Shown here one piece after another: positions 24,877-33,393 of a stretch of 54,676 nt of DNA. The translations under genes and the position numbers were made by a program. Source of the stretch: Actinomadura macra NBRC 14102 (GTDB taxonomy: Bacteria; Actinomycetota; Actinomycetes; Streptosporangiales; Streptosporangiaceae); NCBI RefSeq assembly GCF_001552215.1, contig NZ_BCQT01000033.1, positions 1 to 54,676 on the forward strand, in the 5' to 3' direction. Each line of letters begins with the position of its first letter. Within the stretch, counting starts at the first letter, position 1. Under the pieces are notes generated by a model. The model saw only the letters and a list, made by a program, of their open reading frames with translations. It ran no database searches and had not been told where the DNA came from.

Positions 24877-26349
24877 ATGAGCGTGCTGACCTCGCTCGCG
24901 CAGGTCCAGGCGATGACCGCGGGGGTCGCGCAGCCGCTCGCGACGGTGCGGCACTGCCATGTGGCGGAGGCGCCGCTGGTGCTCGTCCCGATGAAGCTCG
25001 CCGGTGAGGCGGCGGCGCCGCTGGCCATCATGCTCGGCAGTGCGCCGCAGGAGCCGTCGCTCCTGGTCGTGCCGCAACCTCGCAACCGCGACCTGCGTTT
25101 CAGGTTCGCCGCCGCGCTCGCCAAGCTCGTCCTGAACCACATCGAGACGAGCCGCGGCGCCGTCGAGGAGCTGCCGCCGGGCAAGGAGGGCGAGGAGCGG
25201 ATCCGGTACGGGAACGCGCCGCAGTTGCTCGTCCCCAACCGGGGAGGTGTCGGATTCCTGCGGCTGCTCGGGCGGTCGACACGGTTCCGGAGCACCGACG
25301 GCCCGTACGCGGTCGACCCGGCGGTGCCGGTTCTCGGCCGGTGGCTGACCTGGTTCGCCGACCGGCACGACCATCCGGGCTCGTCGCTGCTGCACGCGAT
25401 GACCGAGGTGCTGCGGCTGCACTGGGCGACCGGGCAGAGCTCGCTGGAGGACGGCAACCTCGCCGCGCTGCTCGGCTGGATCGACCCGCCGGCCGGACTG
25501 GACGGCCCCGCCGCCGCGGCGCGCGCCGAGGACCCGGTGACCTGCCCACCGGCCGGTCCCACCACCGACCCGACCTTCGACAACGAGGTCCTCGCCCCCG
25601 CCATCGCCGCCTACGACCGCTCCGGCAGGGATCGGCGGGCGGAGGAGCGGCTGCACGCCGCCGTCCACGCCCAGCTCGCGCCGACGTGGGAGCTGATGTG
25701 GCAGGCCGTCGGGCTGCTGCGGGGGCTGCCGGAGGCCGCGAGCGTCGCGGGCCGCTGGGAGCGCGACCGGGACGCCTTCACCTACTACCACCAGACGTTC
25801 GGCGAGGCGTACCCGCAGGCGCGCCGCGACCCGCCCGTCCGGGCGGCGCGGCGGCTGCACGAACTCGAACGCGCCCAGGACGCCTACGACGCCCAGCGGG
25901 CCTTCGACGACCCGCTGGTCATGGCCGAGTACCGGCTGGCCGGCCAGGCGTTCGGCGGCGTGGTCATCGAGTGCGAACCGGACCGCCTGGACGAGACGGG
26001 CAAGCGGCCCAGGCTGCGTCCGCATCTGCGGGTCGGCACCGAAGACCCGGTCAGGCTGGACCCGGGAACGACCGTGTGCAACGCCGCGCGGCCGGCGCTC
26101 AAGGGCAGGATCGTGGAGTCCGGTGACGGTGCGGTGCTGCTGGAGTTGACCGGCGGGATGGGCCGCAAGCTCACCGCCGAGCCCGGCACCGTCCCGGACG
26201 TCGGCGAGCGTGTGTGCTTCACCTCCCTCACGGACGGCTCGTGGGGCGCGGCGAAGTTCCCCGACCGCGAGAACACGCCGTGGACGCACGGCGGCCCGCC
26301 CGCCGAGTACGTGCCGACCGACGAGGACGCCGAAGAGGACTGGTCATGA
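24877..26349 (+). CDS. Unknown cassette protein with a barrel-like C-terminal region
   Basis: 490 residues. The N-terminal 280 residues are mixed alpha/beta without a recognised family (PLLVVP-type strands such as PSLLVVPQPRNRDLRFRFAA). Residues 285-355 are helical (TWELMWQAVGLLRGLPEAAS). Residues 355-450 read as repeated beta strands: FGGVVIECEPDR, LRPHLRVGTEDPVRLDPGTT, ALKGRIVESGDGAVLLELTG and VGERVCFTSL. This is like the small barrel that precedes the helicase motifs in Dna2/Upf1-type SF1B enzymes, and here the helicase is the next gene. A broken copy of this barrel part lies at 10727-10985. It overlaps the helicase gene by ATGA and starts 16 bases after the nuclease gene. Confidence 0.8.
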   Translation: MSVLTSLAQVQAMTAGVAQPLATVRHCHVAEAPLVLVPMKLAGEAAAPLAIMLGSAPQEPSLLVVPQPRNRDLRFRFAAALAKLVLNHIETSRGAVEELPPGKEGEERIRYGNAPQLLVPNRGGVGFLRLLGRSTRFRSTDGPYAVDPAVPVLGRWLTWFADRHDHPGSSLLHAMTEVLRLHWATGQSSLEDGNLAALLGWIDPPAGLDGPAAAARAEDPVTCPPAGPTTDPTFDNEVLAPAIAAYDRSGRDRRAEERLHAAVHAQLAPTWELMWQAVGLLRGLPEAASVAGRWERDRDAFTYYHQTFGEAYPQARRDPPVRAARRLHELERAQDAYDAQRAFDDPLVMAEYRLAGQAFGGVVIECEPDRLDETGKRPRLRPHLRVGTEDPVRLDPGTTVCNAARPALKGRIVESGDGAVLLELTGGMGRKLTAEPGTVPDVGERVCFTSLTDGSWGAAKFPDRENTPWTHGGPPAEYVPTDEDAEEDWS

Positions 26350-27686
26350 CCGAACGCCATCCGGTCGCGCTGACGGCGGAGGAGCCCGATCCCTCCGAGG
26401 CGGCGACGCGCGTCGTCGAGGGCGTCCTGGCCGATCTGGACGGCGCGCACCGCGGCGTGGTGGTCGACTCCCCGCCGGGCGCGGGCAAGTCCACGCTGGT
26501 CGTCCGGGCCGCCACGCACCTGGCCGCGGCGGGCGAGCGGCTCATGATCGTGGCGCAGACGAACGAGCAGGTCGACGACCTCATCGAGCGGATCGCTGGC
26601 AAGAATCCGGAGGTGCTGCTCGGACGGCTGTCGGCCTCGGGGTACGTCCCGTCCGAGCGCGTCCTCGCCCACTCCGCGGTACGGGTCGCGCAGAAGGCGG
26701 ACGACCTCGCCGAGCACACCGTCGTGATCGCGACCGCCGCGAAGTGGGCGACGCTGGCGGACGGTTCGTGGCCCTGGGCGATCGTCGACGAGGCGTACCA
26801 GATGCGCTCGGACATGCTGCTGCGCATCGCCGGGCGGTTCGAGCGCGCACTGTTCGTGGGCGACCCCGGGCAGCTCGACCCGTTCTCCACCGTCGAGGTG
26901 GAACGCTGGGCGGGCCTGTCATGGGACCCGATGCGCAGCGCCGTCTCCGTCCTGCTGGCGCACAACCCGGAACTGCCCGTCCACCGGCTGCCCGTGTCGT
27001 GGCGGCTGCCCGCCTCGGCCGCGCCCGTAGTGTCGGACGCCTTCTATCCCTTCACCGGCTTCCGCGCGGGGACAACCGAGGGCCAGCGTCGCCTGGAGTA
27101 CGGGGCGCGCGGCATGGCCACCACCTACGACCTGGCTTTGGAGGAGGCAGCGGCGAGCGGCTGGGCCCTGTACGAGTTGCCCGCCCGGCACACCCTCCGC
27201 ACCGACGCCGAGGCGGTACAGGCCACGGCGGCGCTCGCCGTCCGGCTGCTCCAACGCGGGCCCGTCGCCCATTCGGAGCTGGGCTCCCACCCGGTCGCCG
27301 CGGACCGGGTCGCCATCGGCGCGGCGCACCGCGACCAGGTCGCCGCGATCCGCGCGGCGCTCGGCCCGCACGGCGCGGGCATCACCGTCGACACCGCCAA
27401 CCGGCTCCAGGGCCGCGAGTACGACGTGACGGTCGTCCTGCATCCCCTGTCGGGGCGCCGTGACGCCACGGCCTTCCACCTGGAGTCGGGGCGGCTGTGC
27501 GTCCTGACCTCGCGGCACCGGCACGCGTGCATCGTGGTGGCGCGGGCGGGCATCCCGGAACTGCTCGACGCCCACCCGTCCACGGAACCGGTGCACCTGG
27601 GCGTACCCGTCAAGTTCCCGGACGGCTGGGAGGCGAACCAGTCGATCCTCGCCCACCTGGCCCGGCACCGGGTCCAGACGGGCTGA
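26346..27686 (+). CDS. SF1B-type (Dna2/Upf1-like) helicase, AAA_11/AAA_12 class
   Basis: 446 residues with all helicase motifs in order. I (Walker A) is SPPGAGKST at 42-50. Ia is VAQTNEQVDDL at 69-79. II is IVDEAYQM at 146-153 (DEAY in place of DEAH). III is VGDPGQLDP at 171-179. IV is LPVSWR, ending at Arg220. V is ANRLQGREYDVTVVL at 351-365 and VI is VLTSRHRHACIVV from 386. The N-terminal part is short and lacks the barrel/stalk domain of full-length relatives, which fits a role for the preceding gene product. It should unwind or translocate on DNA or RNA with ATP. Confidence 0.88.
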   Translation: MTERHPVALTAEEPDPSEAATRVVEGVLADLDGAHRGVVVDSPPGAGKSTLVVRAATHLAAAGERLMIVAQTNEQVDDLIERIAGKNPEVLLGRLSASGYVPSERVLAHSAVRVAQKADDLAEHTVVIATAAKWATLADGSWPWAIVDEAYQMRSDMLLRIAGRFERALFVGDPGQLDPFSTVEVERWAGLSWDPMRSAVSVLLAHNPELPVHRLPVSWRLPASAAPVVSDAFYPFTGFRAGTTEGQRRLEYGARGMATTYDLALEEAAASGWALYELPARHTLRTDAEAVQATAALAVRLLQRGPVAHSELGSHPVAADRVAIGAAHRDQVAAIRAALGPHGAGITVDTANRLQGREYDVTVVLHPLSGRRDATAFHLESGRLCVLTSRHRHACIVVARAGIPELLDAHPSTEPVHLGVPVKFPDGWEANQSILAHLARHRVQTG

Positions 27687-27698
27687 CTTGCCGAAGCC

Positions 27699-28499
27699 CT
27701 AGGCCGGGCCCGCCGTCGCGGCCCAGCGGCCGTTGCCGCGGGTGATCGTGATGGGGTGGTCGAAGCAGGCGCTGACCAGCTCGGTGGTGAGGACATCGCC
27801 GGCCGCCCCCGACGCGAGGACCTGCCCGTCCCGCAGCAACAGGGCGTGGCTGGTGCTGGTGGGCAACTCCTCCAGGTGATGGGTCACCAGCACGGTCGTC
27901 AGCTCGGGGCGGTCGGCACGCAGCTGGTCAATGGACGCCAGCAGCCGCTCCCGCGCGGCCACGTCCAGTCCGGTGGCGGGCTCGTCGAGCAGCAGCAGCG
28001 GCGGGTCCGGCATGAGAGCCCGCGCGATGAGTGCCCGGCCCCGCTCCCCCTGCGACAGGTGCGGCCAGCGCGCGTCCGCGCGGCGCGTCAGGCCCATCAG
28101 CCCGATCAGCTCGTCGGCGCGGCGCAGTTCGTCCTCCGACGGCGTCCAGCGCGGGACCAGCTCGATGGTGCCCGTCACCCCGGTCAGCACGATCTCGCGG
28201 ACCGTCCGCGCCGACTCCAGCGGATGCCGCGGGTTCACCTGGCCGATCAGCCGGCGCAGCTCCTGCACGTCCACCCGGCCGAGCGTGCGCCCGAGGATCT
28301 CCGCCGCGCCGCGCGTCGGATGCGTGTAGGCACCGAGGATGCCGAGGAGGGTGCTCTTCCCCGCGCCGTTCGGGCCGATCAGCGCCCAGTGCTCACCGCG
28401 CAGGACGGTCATCGTGACCGAGTCGAGGAGCAGACGCCGCTCGCGGACGAGGTCGATCTTGTCGGCGTTGAGGACGACCGAGGCGGGGACGAGGGACAA
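27699..28499 (-). CDS. Orphan ABC transporter ATP-binding protein
   Basis: 266 residues, one nucleotide-binding domain. Walker A is GPNGAGKST at 42-50, the Q-loop is IGQVNPRHPL, the signature is LSQGERGRALIARAL, Walker B is LLLLDEPATGLD, and the switch His is in VLVTHHLEELP. No permease or substrate-binding gene is adjacent. Its start WALIGPNGAG with an iron-/ModF-like layout suggests a soluble ATPase of the ModF/YlmA type whose role is unclear. It is convergent with the cassette helicase (12 bases apart), so it is not part of it. Confidence 0.9.
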   Translation of the reverse strand: MSLVPASVVLNADKIDLVRERRLLLDSVTMTVLRGEHWALIGPNGAGKSTLLGILGAYTHPTRGAAEILGRTLGRVDVQELRRLIGQVNPRHPLESARTVREIVLTGVTGTIELVPRWTPSEDELRRADELIGLMGLTRRADARWPHLSQGERGRALIARALMPDPPLLLLDEPATGLDVAARERLLASIDQLRADRPELTTVLVTHHLEELPTSTSHALLLRDGQVLASGAAGDVLTTELVSACFDHPITITRGNGRWAATAGPA

Positions 28500-28624
28500 C
28501 GTGACCTCCCAACGAGGCTCAAAGAAAGATCTTCAAGGTACCCGAAGGTTCGCGGCACCCGGTACGACGGAGCCGCCTGGACGGATAATGTGAGTTCCGG
28601 TGCCTCAGCGATCAGGGGAGGGAC

Positions 28625-29140
28625 ATGGAGGACATCGGCTTCATGTGCGCCCGCTGCGGCGGCGAGGTGCACGACGTCACGCACAACCGCGAAGGTTCGC
28701 TCGACGGCGTGGGCTATCGCCACAACCGGCGGGTGGAGCCATGGGACCATGAACTGGAACTCGCGGTCGGCGAACCCGCCCCGCAGGACCAGGCGTGCGA
28801 CTTCTGCACCGCGCCTGGCCCGAGCTGGCTCTACTACCCGACGCTCGACCCCGAGGACACCGACATGTTCGAGGTCGAGCTGGACACCACACACCTGTCC
28901 GACGACGACACGGCCGTGGCCGTGCTCAACATGCTCTATCCCTGGTACGCGTGCGACACCTGCTCGGTCATGGTCGCCGACCGCAAGATCGACATGCTGA
29001 TCGCCCGCGCCCTGGACCTCACCCCCGTCCCCGACGAGGGCCCGGTGGACGAGGAGACCGTCCGCGCCCGCCTCAAGGGCTCCCTCTCCGTCTTCTTCAC
29101 CACCCGCCCAGGCCGCCCCCAACCCTCAAGGGCCGTGTAA
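28625..29140 (+). CDS. Unknown protein with three CxxC pairs
   Basis: 171 residues; ATG at 28625 with GGGGAGGG three bases upstream. Three CxxC knuckles are visible: FMCARCGGEVH near the N-terminus, ACDFCTAPGPSWL and YACDTCSVMVADRKIDML. Together they would bind zinc, probably as a structural ribbon. The middle (DMFEVELDTTHLSDDDTAVA) is acidic. No family name is recognised. It stands alone between the divergent ABC ATPase and a repeat-rich intergenic stretch. Codon use is fully typical, so the gene is real. Confidence 0.8.
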   Translation: MEDIGFMCARCGGEVHDVTHNREGSLDGVGYRHNRRVEPWDHELELAVGEPAPQDQACDFCTAPGPSWLYYPTLDPEDTDMFEVELDTTHLSDDDTAVAVLNMLYPWYACDTCSVMVADRKIDMLIARALDLTPVPDEGPVDEETVRARLKGSLSVFFTTRPGRPQPSRAV

Positions 29141-29538
29141 CCCGGGAGCCTGGAGCCCCACCCACAGGTCAAGGCCAGACCAACGCCTCGCCCCCAAGCC
29201 GGCGGCTCGAACCCCACCCACACCAGGGAACCCCCAGACCCAGCAGGCTCGCCCGCGCCGCCGGTCTGAGCCGTACCCCAGCTGGCCTGAACCTCAGTCG
29301 GCGGTTACGGGACAGGCACGCGGAGCGAGCTCTGCGAGCGCAGCGGGCATGCCCGGCGCGCCGCGCCCCCGCAGCGGAGCGCCAGCGGAGCGAGGAGGTG
29401 GCGAGCCGCGCAGCCGGGGGTCTGGGGGTCGCCCCCCAGGTAGACAACAGCGGGATGTGAGGGGGGCACCTCCCCGAAAAGGCCACTCCTACTAAAATCG
29501 GTCCGGTTTTGGGGCGGTTGAGCACGGGGGAACGCAGA
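29141..29538. other. GC-rich, repeat-like intergenic region
   Basis: No convincing gene. The part 29141-29240 holds near-duplicates of a CCCCACCCACA-type phrase. From about 29320 there are runs of GCGGAGCGAGC-like units and a strong hairpin (listed separately). This is the kind of sequence repeated between genes in actinomycete genomes. Confidence 0.5.
29422..29439. repeat. Intergenic hairpin CTGGGGG/CCCCCAG
   Basis: CTGGGGG (29422-29428) and CCCCCAG (29433-29439) pair perfectly around a TCGC loop. Such elements recur between genes in actinomycetes and can act as terminators. It lies about 280 bases after the last stop on this strand, so a repeat element is more likely. Confidence 0.5.
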
Positions 29539-30225
29539 GTGATCATTGAGAAGCGGTTCCATGGCCCGGATGGGGCGGGTAATGGCGGGTACGTGGCGGG
29601 TCTGCTGGCAGGACGGGCGGCGTCCGACACGGTGACGGTGGCGTTGCGGCGGCCCTCGCCGCTGGATGTGGAACTGATGGTCACCATCGAGGACGAGCGC
29701 GGGCATGGGGTGCGGCTCTGGGACGGCGAGGATCTCGTCGCGGAGGCGCTGGCGGGGGCGATCGTGGTGCCGCCCGTCCCGGCGGTGTCGTTCGAGGCGG
29801 CGGAAGAGGCCGCGGAGAAGTACCGCGCGGTGCAGGGCCATCCGTTTCCGCGCTGCTTCGTGTGCGGACCGGAACGGGAACCTGGGGACGGGCTGCGGCT
29901 GGAACCGGGACCGGTCACGGACACGACCGTCGCCTCACCGTGGGTGCCTGACGAGGTGCCGAAGGCGGAGGTGGTGTGGGCGGCGCTGGACTGCCCCGGC
30001 GGCTGGTCGTTCGACGTGGCCGGCCGTCCGGCGGTGCTCGGGACGATGACGGCGCAGGTCGCCGAGCTGCCACGGGCGGGCGAGCGATGCGTGGTCATGG
30101 GCCTGGCGCGCAGCCGGGAGGACCGCAAGATGCACGCGGCGACGGCCCTGTACGGGGCGGACGGGCGGCTCCTGGGCCGTGCGGAGCAGATCTGGATCGG
30201 AATCGACCCGCAAAAGTTCGGGTAG
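29539..30225 (+). CDS. Hotdog-fold domain protein
   Basis: 228 residues from a GTG at 29539 with GGGGGA eight bases upstream. VTVALRRPSPLDVELMVTIE is the core strand pair of the first hotdog unit, after GPDGAGNGGYVAGLLAG. The second half with PFPRCFVCGPEREPGDGLRL (a CxxCG motif) and VVWAALDCPGGWSF resembles the thioesterase-like unit of actinobacterial double-hotdog proteins. The usual HGG or catalytic Asp is not clear, so activity is uncertain. Upstream lies only the repeat-like region. Confidence 0.75.
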   Translation: MIIEKRFHGPDGAGNGGYVAGLLAGRAASDTVTVALRRPSPLDVELMVTIEDERGHGVRLWDGEDLVAEALAGAIVVPPVPAVSFEAAEEAAEKYRAVQGHPFPRCFVCGPEREPGDGLRLEPGPVTDTTVASPWVPDEVPKAEVVWAALDCPGGWSFDVAGRPAVLGTMTAQVAELPRAGERCVVMGLARSREDRKMHAATALYGADGRLLGRAEQIWIGIDPQKFG

Positions 30226-30389
30226 TGATCCGGCGGGAACGTGCCAAGGTGGTCGCGCGGACCGAAGATCCGGCACCGCCGCCCCATGGTCCGGTTCCGC
30301 ATGGGTTCCTGAAATGTGTCGTTTGACGCGGCTCGGTCGGCCGGTTCCGCTGTTCACTTTGAACTTCCGCGAATACGGAGGCGGGACAG

Positions 30390-30605
30390 ATGAGCGGAAC
30401 CGGATTCCTGCTGCTCGGGGTGGTCGTGCTCGCGATCTACACCGGCATCCACTGGGAACGGGCACGACGGGCGGTGTTCGACGTGCGGCTCGGCCGCAAG
30501 CGGGTGAGCAATCTGCGCCAGACGGCCGCGAAGGAGCGCACGCACACCGCGATCCTCGTCGCGGGGTCGGCGGTGGTGTTCTTCATGGTCGTCAAGTACG
30601 GGTGA
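30390..30605 (+). CDS. Small membrane protein, two transmembrane segments
   Basis: 71 residues. GTGFLLLGVVVLAIYTGIHW (about 3-22) and TAILVAGSAVVFFMVVKYG (53-71) are hydrophobic enough to span the membrane. The loop between them is strongly basic (RARRAVFDVRLGRKRVSNLR), so it should be cytoplasmic, with both ends outside. ATG at 30390 has GGAGGCGGGA upstream. The family is unknown. A hairpin follows at 30620. Confidence 0.75.
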   Translation: MSGTGFLLLGVVVLAIYTGIHWERARRAVFDVRLGRKRVSNLRQTAAKERTHTAILVAGSAVVFFMVVKYG

Positions 30606-30619
30606 GCCGGACCCTCCGG

Positions 30620-30643
30620 CGGGCCCGGCCGCATGCGGGCCCG
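30620..30643. terminator. Hairpin between convergent genes
   Basis: CGGGCCCG at 30620-30627 pairs with CGGGCCCG at 30636-30643 around an 8-base loop. It lies after the small membrane gene and exactly before the stop of the convergent coiled-coil gene, so it probably serves both. Confidence 0.55.
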
Positions 30644-32206
30644 TCAGGGGCCGGTGAACAAGGGGTCTTCCCTGTCGGCGCCGTTCAGCGACTGCCCATG
30701 GCCGGGTGGGACGGCGCCCTGCATCGGGTGGTTCGAGGCGGGGGCCGCGAGCGGGACCGGCGCGGCGAACGGGGCCCGTGTGCTCTGCGCCTGCGCGTTC
30801 GCGGCCGGGCCTGTGCCGATCGGGGGCGGGCCCGGCGGGATGCCCGGGGGCGACGCGGGCGGCGCGGGCGGCGCGTTGTGCGAGATGCCCGCCGCAGGTG
30901 CCGGTGTGCCGCCGCCCGGCATCCGCCCACCCGGCGGGATGTTGGACGACAGCGTGTTGTGCGTGAACTGGTCGATCTGGCGGCGCGCGCGGTCGGCCTC
31001 GGCGCGGGCGGCGTCACGTTCCTCGGCGAGGGCGGTCAATGCGGCCTGCTGTTCGGCGACCGACTGCGACAGCTGCCGGAGTTGCACCGACTGGTCGCTG
31101 ATCTTGGCGTTGAGCTCCTCGCGCTCGGCGGTGGCGGCCTGGGCCGTGGCCTGAGCGACGTCACGGTCCTTCACGGCCTCTTCCGCCCGGGCGTTGGCGC
31201 GCACGACCTCCGCCTCCGCCTCGGACTGGGCGCGCAGCGCGGTGGCGCGCTCGGCCTCGGCCTTGCTGGCGGCCTGCATCGCGCGCTGCCGCTGCGCCTC
31301 GGTGTCGCGCATGGCGTTGCGCAGATCCTCGGCGCCCTGCTTGGCGACGGCGGCCTCGACGCGCTGGGACTCGACGGCGCCCTCGGTCTCGGAGAGTCTG
31401 GCGTGCAGGGTGACGAGCTCGGCGCGCGCCGACTCCAGCGCGGCGAGCAGCTCGGTCTCACGCGCCGCGATGCGGTCGCGCTCGCTCTCGGCGGCGAGCT
31501 TGGCGGTCATGGACTGCTGCGCCACCTGGTGCGCCTCCTCCCACGCCTGCTGGGCCGCGTCGCGCTTGGACGTGGCGAGCTTGGCCTCCTCGCGGGCGTG
31601 CGTGGCGGCCTTCTCGGCGGTCTCGGCGCGGCCCCGGGCGGAGGTCGCCTCGTGCCACGCCTCCTCGGCCTTGCGCTGGGACGAGTCGCGCTCGCTCTGC
31701 GCGATGGCGAGTTCGCGGGCCGCCTCGGCGCGTACCTCGGCGACGCGGCGCTCGACGCCGGCGACGCTCAGCTCGGAGGTCAGCGAGTCGGCCAGCACGT
31801 CGGCGGCCTTCTCCAGACGCTCGACCATCTCCCAGGTGGAGGCGACCTGGCCGGTCAGGCCCGGCGCGTCCCGGCCGCGTTCGCGGCGGTCGCGGGCCTC
31901 GCGGGCGCAGGCGCCGTCGTTGTCCTGACAGTAGCGGACGGAACGCACGGCTCCCACGGGCTGTGGGACGGGCCGTCCGCAGTTGGCGCACGGCCACACC
32001 GCGACAGGGTCGCCCACCCGTGCGATGGCCGTCTCGGCGGGCCGTTCCGGCATCGGGCCGCCGCCGCGTGGGCTCTCCGCGCCCGCGTCGTTCCCGGGCG
32101 CCGAGTGGGCTTCGTCCTGCGGCTTCGCGCCTTCGGAGACCGCGGCTTCCGGAGTCGCGGCCGTCTCCTCGGGGCCGCTATTGTCGCGCTCTTCGCTCTT
32201 CGGCAT
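30644..32206 (-). CDS. Long coiled-coil protein with N-terminal zinc motif and proline-rich tail
   Basis: 520 residues from ATG at 32206; in-frame ATGs at 32233 and 32266 are possible because no start has a good ribosome site. An acidic N-terminus is followed by PCANCGRPVPQPVGAVRSVR then YCQDNDGAC, a four-Cys zinc-knuckle-like motif. Then come about 300 residues of Ala/Glu/Arg-rich heptads without a break (for example AEEAWHEATSARGRAETAEK). The last 110 residues are Pro/Gly-rich with PPGGRMPGGGTPAPAA. It looks like a cytoskeletal or scaffold protein of the FilP/Scy general type, but I see no specific homology, only composition and layout. Confidence 0.8.
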   Translation of the reverse strand: MPKSEERDNSGPEETAATPEAAVSEGAKPQDEAHSAPGNDAGAESPRGGGPMPERPAETAIARVGDPVAVWPCANCGRPVPQPVGAVRSVRYCQDNDGACAREARDRRERGRDAPGLTGQVASTWEMVERLEKAADVLADSLTSELSVAGVERRVAEVRAEAARELAIAQSERDSSQRKAEEAWHEATSARGRAETAEKAATHAREEAKLATSKRDAAQQAWEEAHQVAQQSMTAKLAAESERDRIAARETELLAALESARAELVTLHARLSETEGAVESQRVEAAVAKQGAEDLRNAMRDTEAQRQRAMQAASKAEAERATALRAQSEAEAEVVRANARAEEAVKDRDVAQATAQAATAEREELNAKISDQSVQLRQLSQSVAEQQAALTALAEERDAARAEADRARRQIDQFTHNTLSSNIPPGGRMPGGGTPAPAAGISHNAPPAPPASPPGIPPGPPPIGTGPAANAQAQSTRAPFAAPVPLAAPASNHPMQGAVPPGHGQSLNGADREDPLFTGP

Positions 32207-32397
32207 AAACGAACCATACGCACTAGTCGCCATGACTGCAGTGACTTGCGGGGTACGAGTGGACATGTCCAGGCCGTCACCGAGTGAGCGGATCGTTCGT
32301 GCGGGACCGCCCCCAGATGCGAAAACGGCCTGCGCGCAAGGACTTCCGCGGTTCGCCATGAGAGGTCCGTCACCGGCCTCTCCGCCAGAACATGAAT

Positions 32398-33354
32398 TTA
32401 TCCACGGAAGCGATCGGTCGCCTCGATGAGGAGGTGGCGTGTTCCGGGCTCGGAGCCGCCGTGCCCCGCGTCCTCGACGAGGGTGAGCTCCGCCTCGGGC
32501 CAGGCCAGGTGCAGGTCCCATGCCTGATCCGGCGGCGTCTTGACGTCGTAGCGCCCGTTCACGATCACTGCGGGGATGTGCCGGATGCGGTCCACTCCCG
32601 CGAGCAGCCCCTCCGCCGGCAAGAAGCCGCCGTTGTCGATGTAGTGGTGGGAGATGCGGGCGAACGCGAGGAGGAGGGCGTCGTCCAGATCGGGCGGCTG
32701 CACGGGAAGCAGGGTGTTGGCCGACAGTTCCCACCCCATCCAGGCACGGCACGCGGGGACGTGCACCGCCGGATCGGGGTCGTGAATGCGGCGGCCGTAG
32801 GCGGCCACCAGGTCGTGCCGCTCCCCGGTCGGGATCGCGTCGCGGAACTCGGCCCACTCCGCCGGGAACAGGTGCGCCGCCCCACCCGGGGTGAACGCCC
32901 ATGCCTCGTCCGCCGGACGGAGCAGCCACACCCCGCGCAACACCATCTCAGTGACACGGCCAGGGTGAGCCTGTGCGTAGGCGAGACCGAGTGTCGTGCC
33001 CCAGCTTCCGCCGAAGACGAGCCAGCGGTCGATGGACAGGTGCTCGCGCAGCCGCTCGATGTCGGCGACCAGATGCAGGGTGGTGTTGTGAGCCAGCGAG
33101 ACCTTCGGGTCGTCCGCCCCGGGTCGACTGCGGCCACAGTTGCGCTGGTCGAACAGCACGATCCGGTAGGCGGACGGGTCGAAGAAGCGCCGGTTGTCCG
33201 GGAGCAGTCCGCCACCGGGCCCGCCGTGCAGGAACACCGCGGGCTTCCCGCCGGGGTTCCCGCAGACCTCCCAGTAGATCTCGTTGCCGTCGCCTACGTC
33301 GAGCCATCCGGAGTCGTGCGGCTCCACGGGCGGGTAGTACTCCCTCAGCTGCAT
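32398..33354 (-). CDS. pip: Proline iminopeptidase
   Basis: 318 residues, the standard length for the alpha/beta-hydrolase family S33. It removes N-terminal proline from peptides in the cytoplasm. The oxyanion region is FLHGGPGGG (42-50). The strand-turn FDQRNCGRS is the family's DQRGxGxS motif with Asn for Gly. The nucleophile is Ser117 in FGGSWGTTLGLAYA. The acid lies in VNGRYDVKTP and the His in EDAGHGGSEPG. ATG at 33354. It is transcribed in the same direction as hrpA but separated by 39 bases, so coupling is possible. Confidence 0.95.
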   Translation of the reverse strand: MQLREYYPPVEPHDSGWLDVGDGNEIYWEVCGNPGGKPAVFLHGGPGGGLLPDNRRFFDPSAYRIVLFDQRNCGRSRPGADDPKVSLAHNTTLHLVADIERLREHLSIDRWLVFGGSWGTTLGLAYAQAHPGRVTEMVLRGVWLLRPADEAWAFTPGGAAHLFPAEWAEFRDAIPTGERHDLVAAYGRRIHDPDPAVHVPACRAWMGWELSANTLLPVQPPDLDDALLLAFARISHHYIDNGGFLPAEGLLAGVDRIRHIPAVIVNGRYDVKTPPDQAWDLHLAWPEAELTLVEDAGHGGSEPGTRHLLIEATDRFRG

Positions 33355-33393
33355 GTCCCAGTCATACCCGACGAACGATCATGGTCGGTGCGG

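Noticed and set aside
29200..29215. GGTTCGAGCC-like T-arm on the minus strand
   Set aside because: No acceptor or anticodon stems can be formed around it, so it is not a tRNA.
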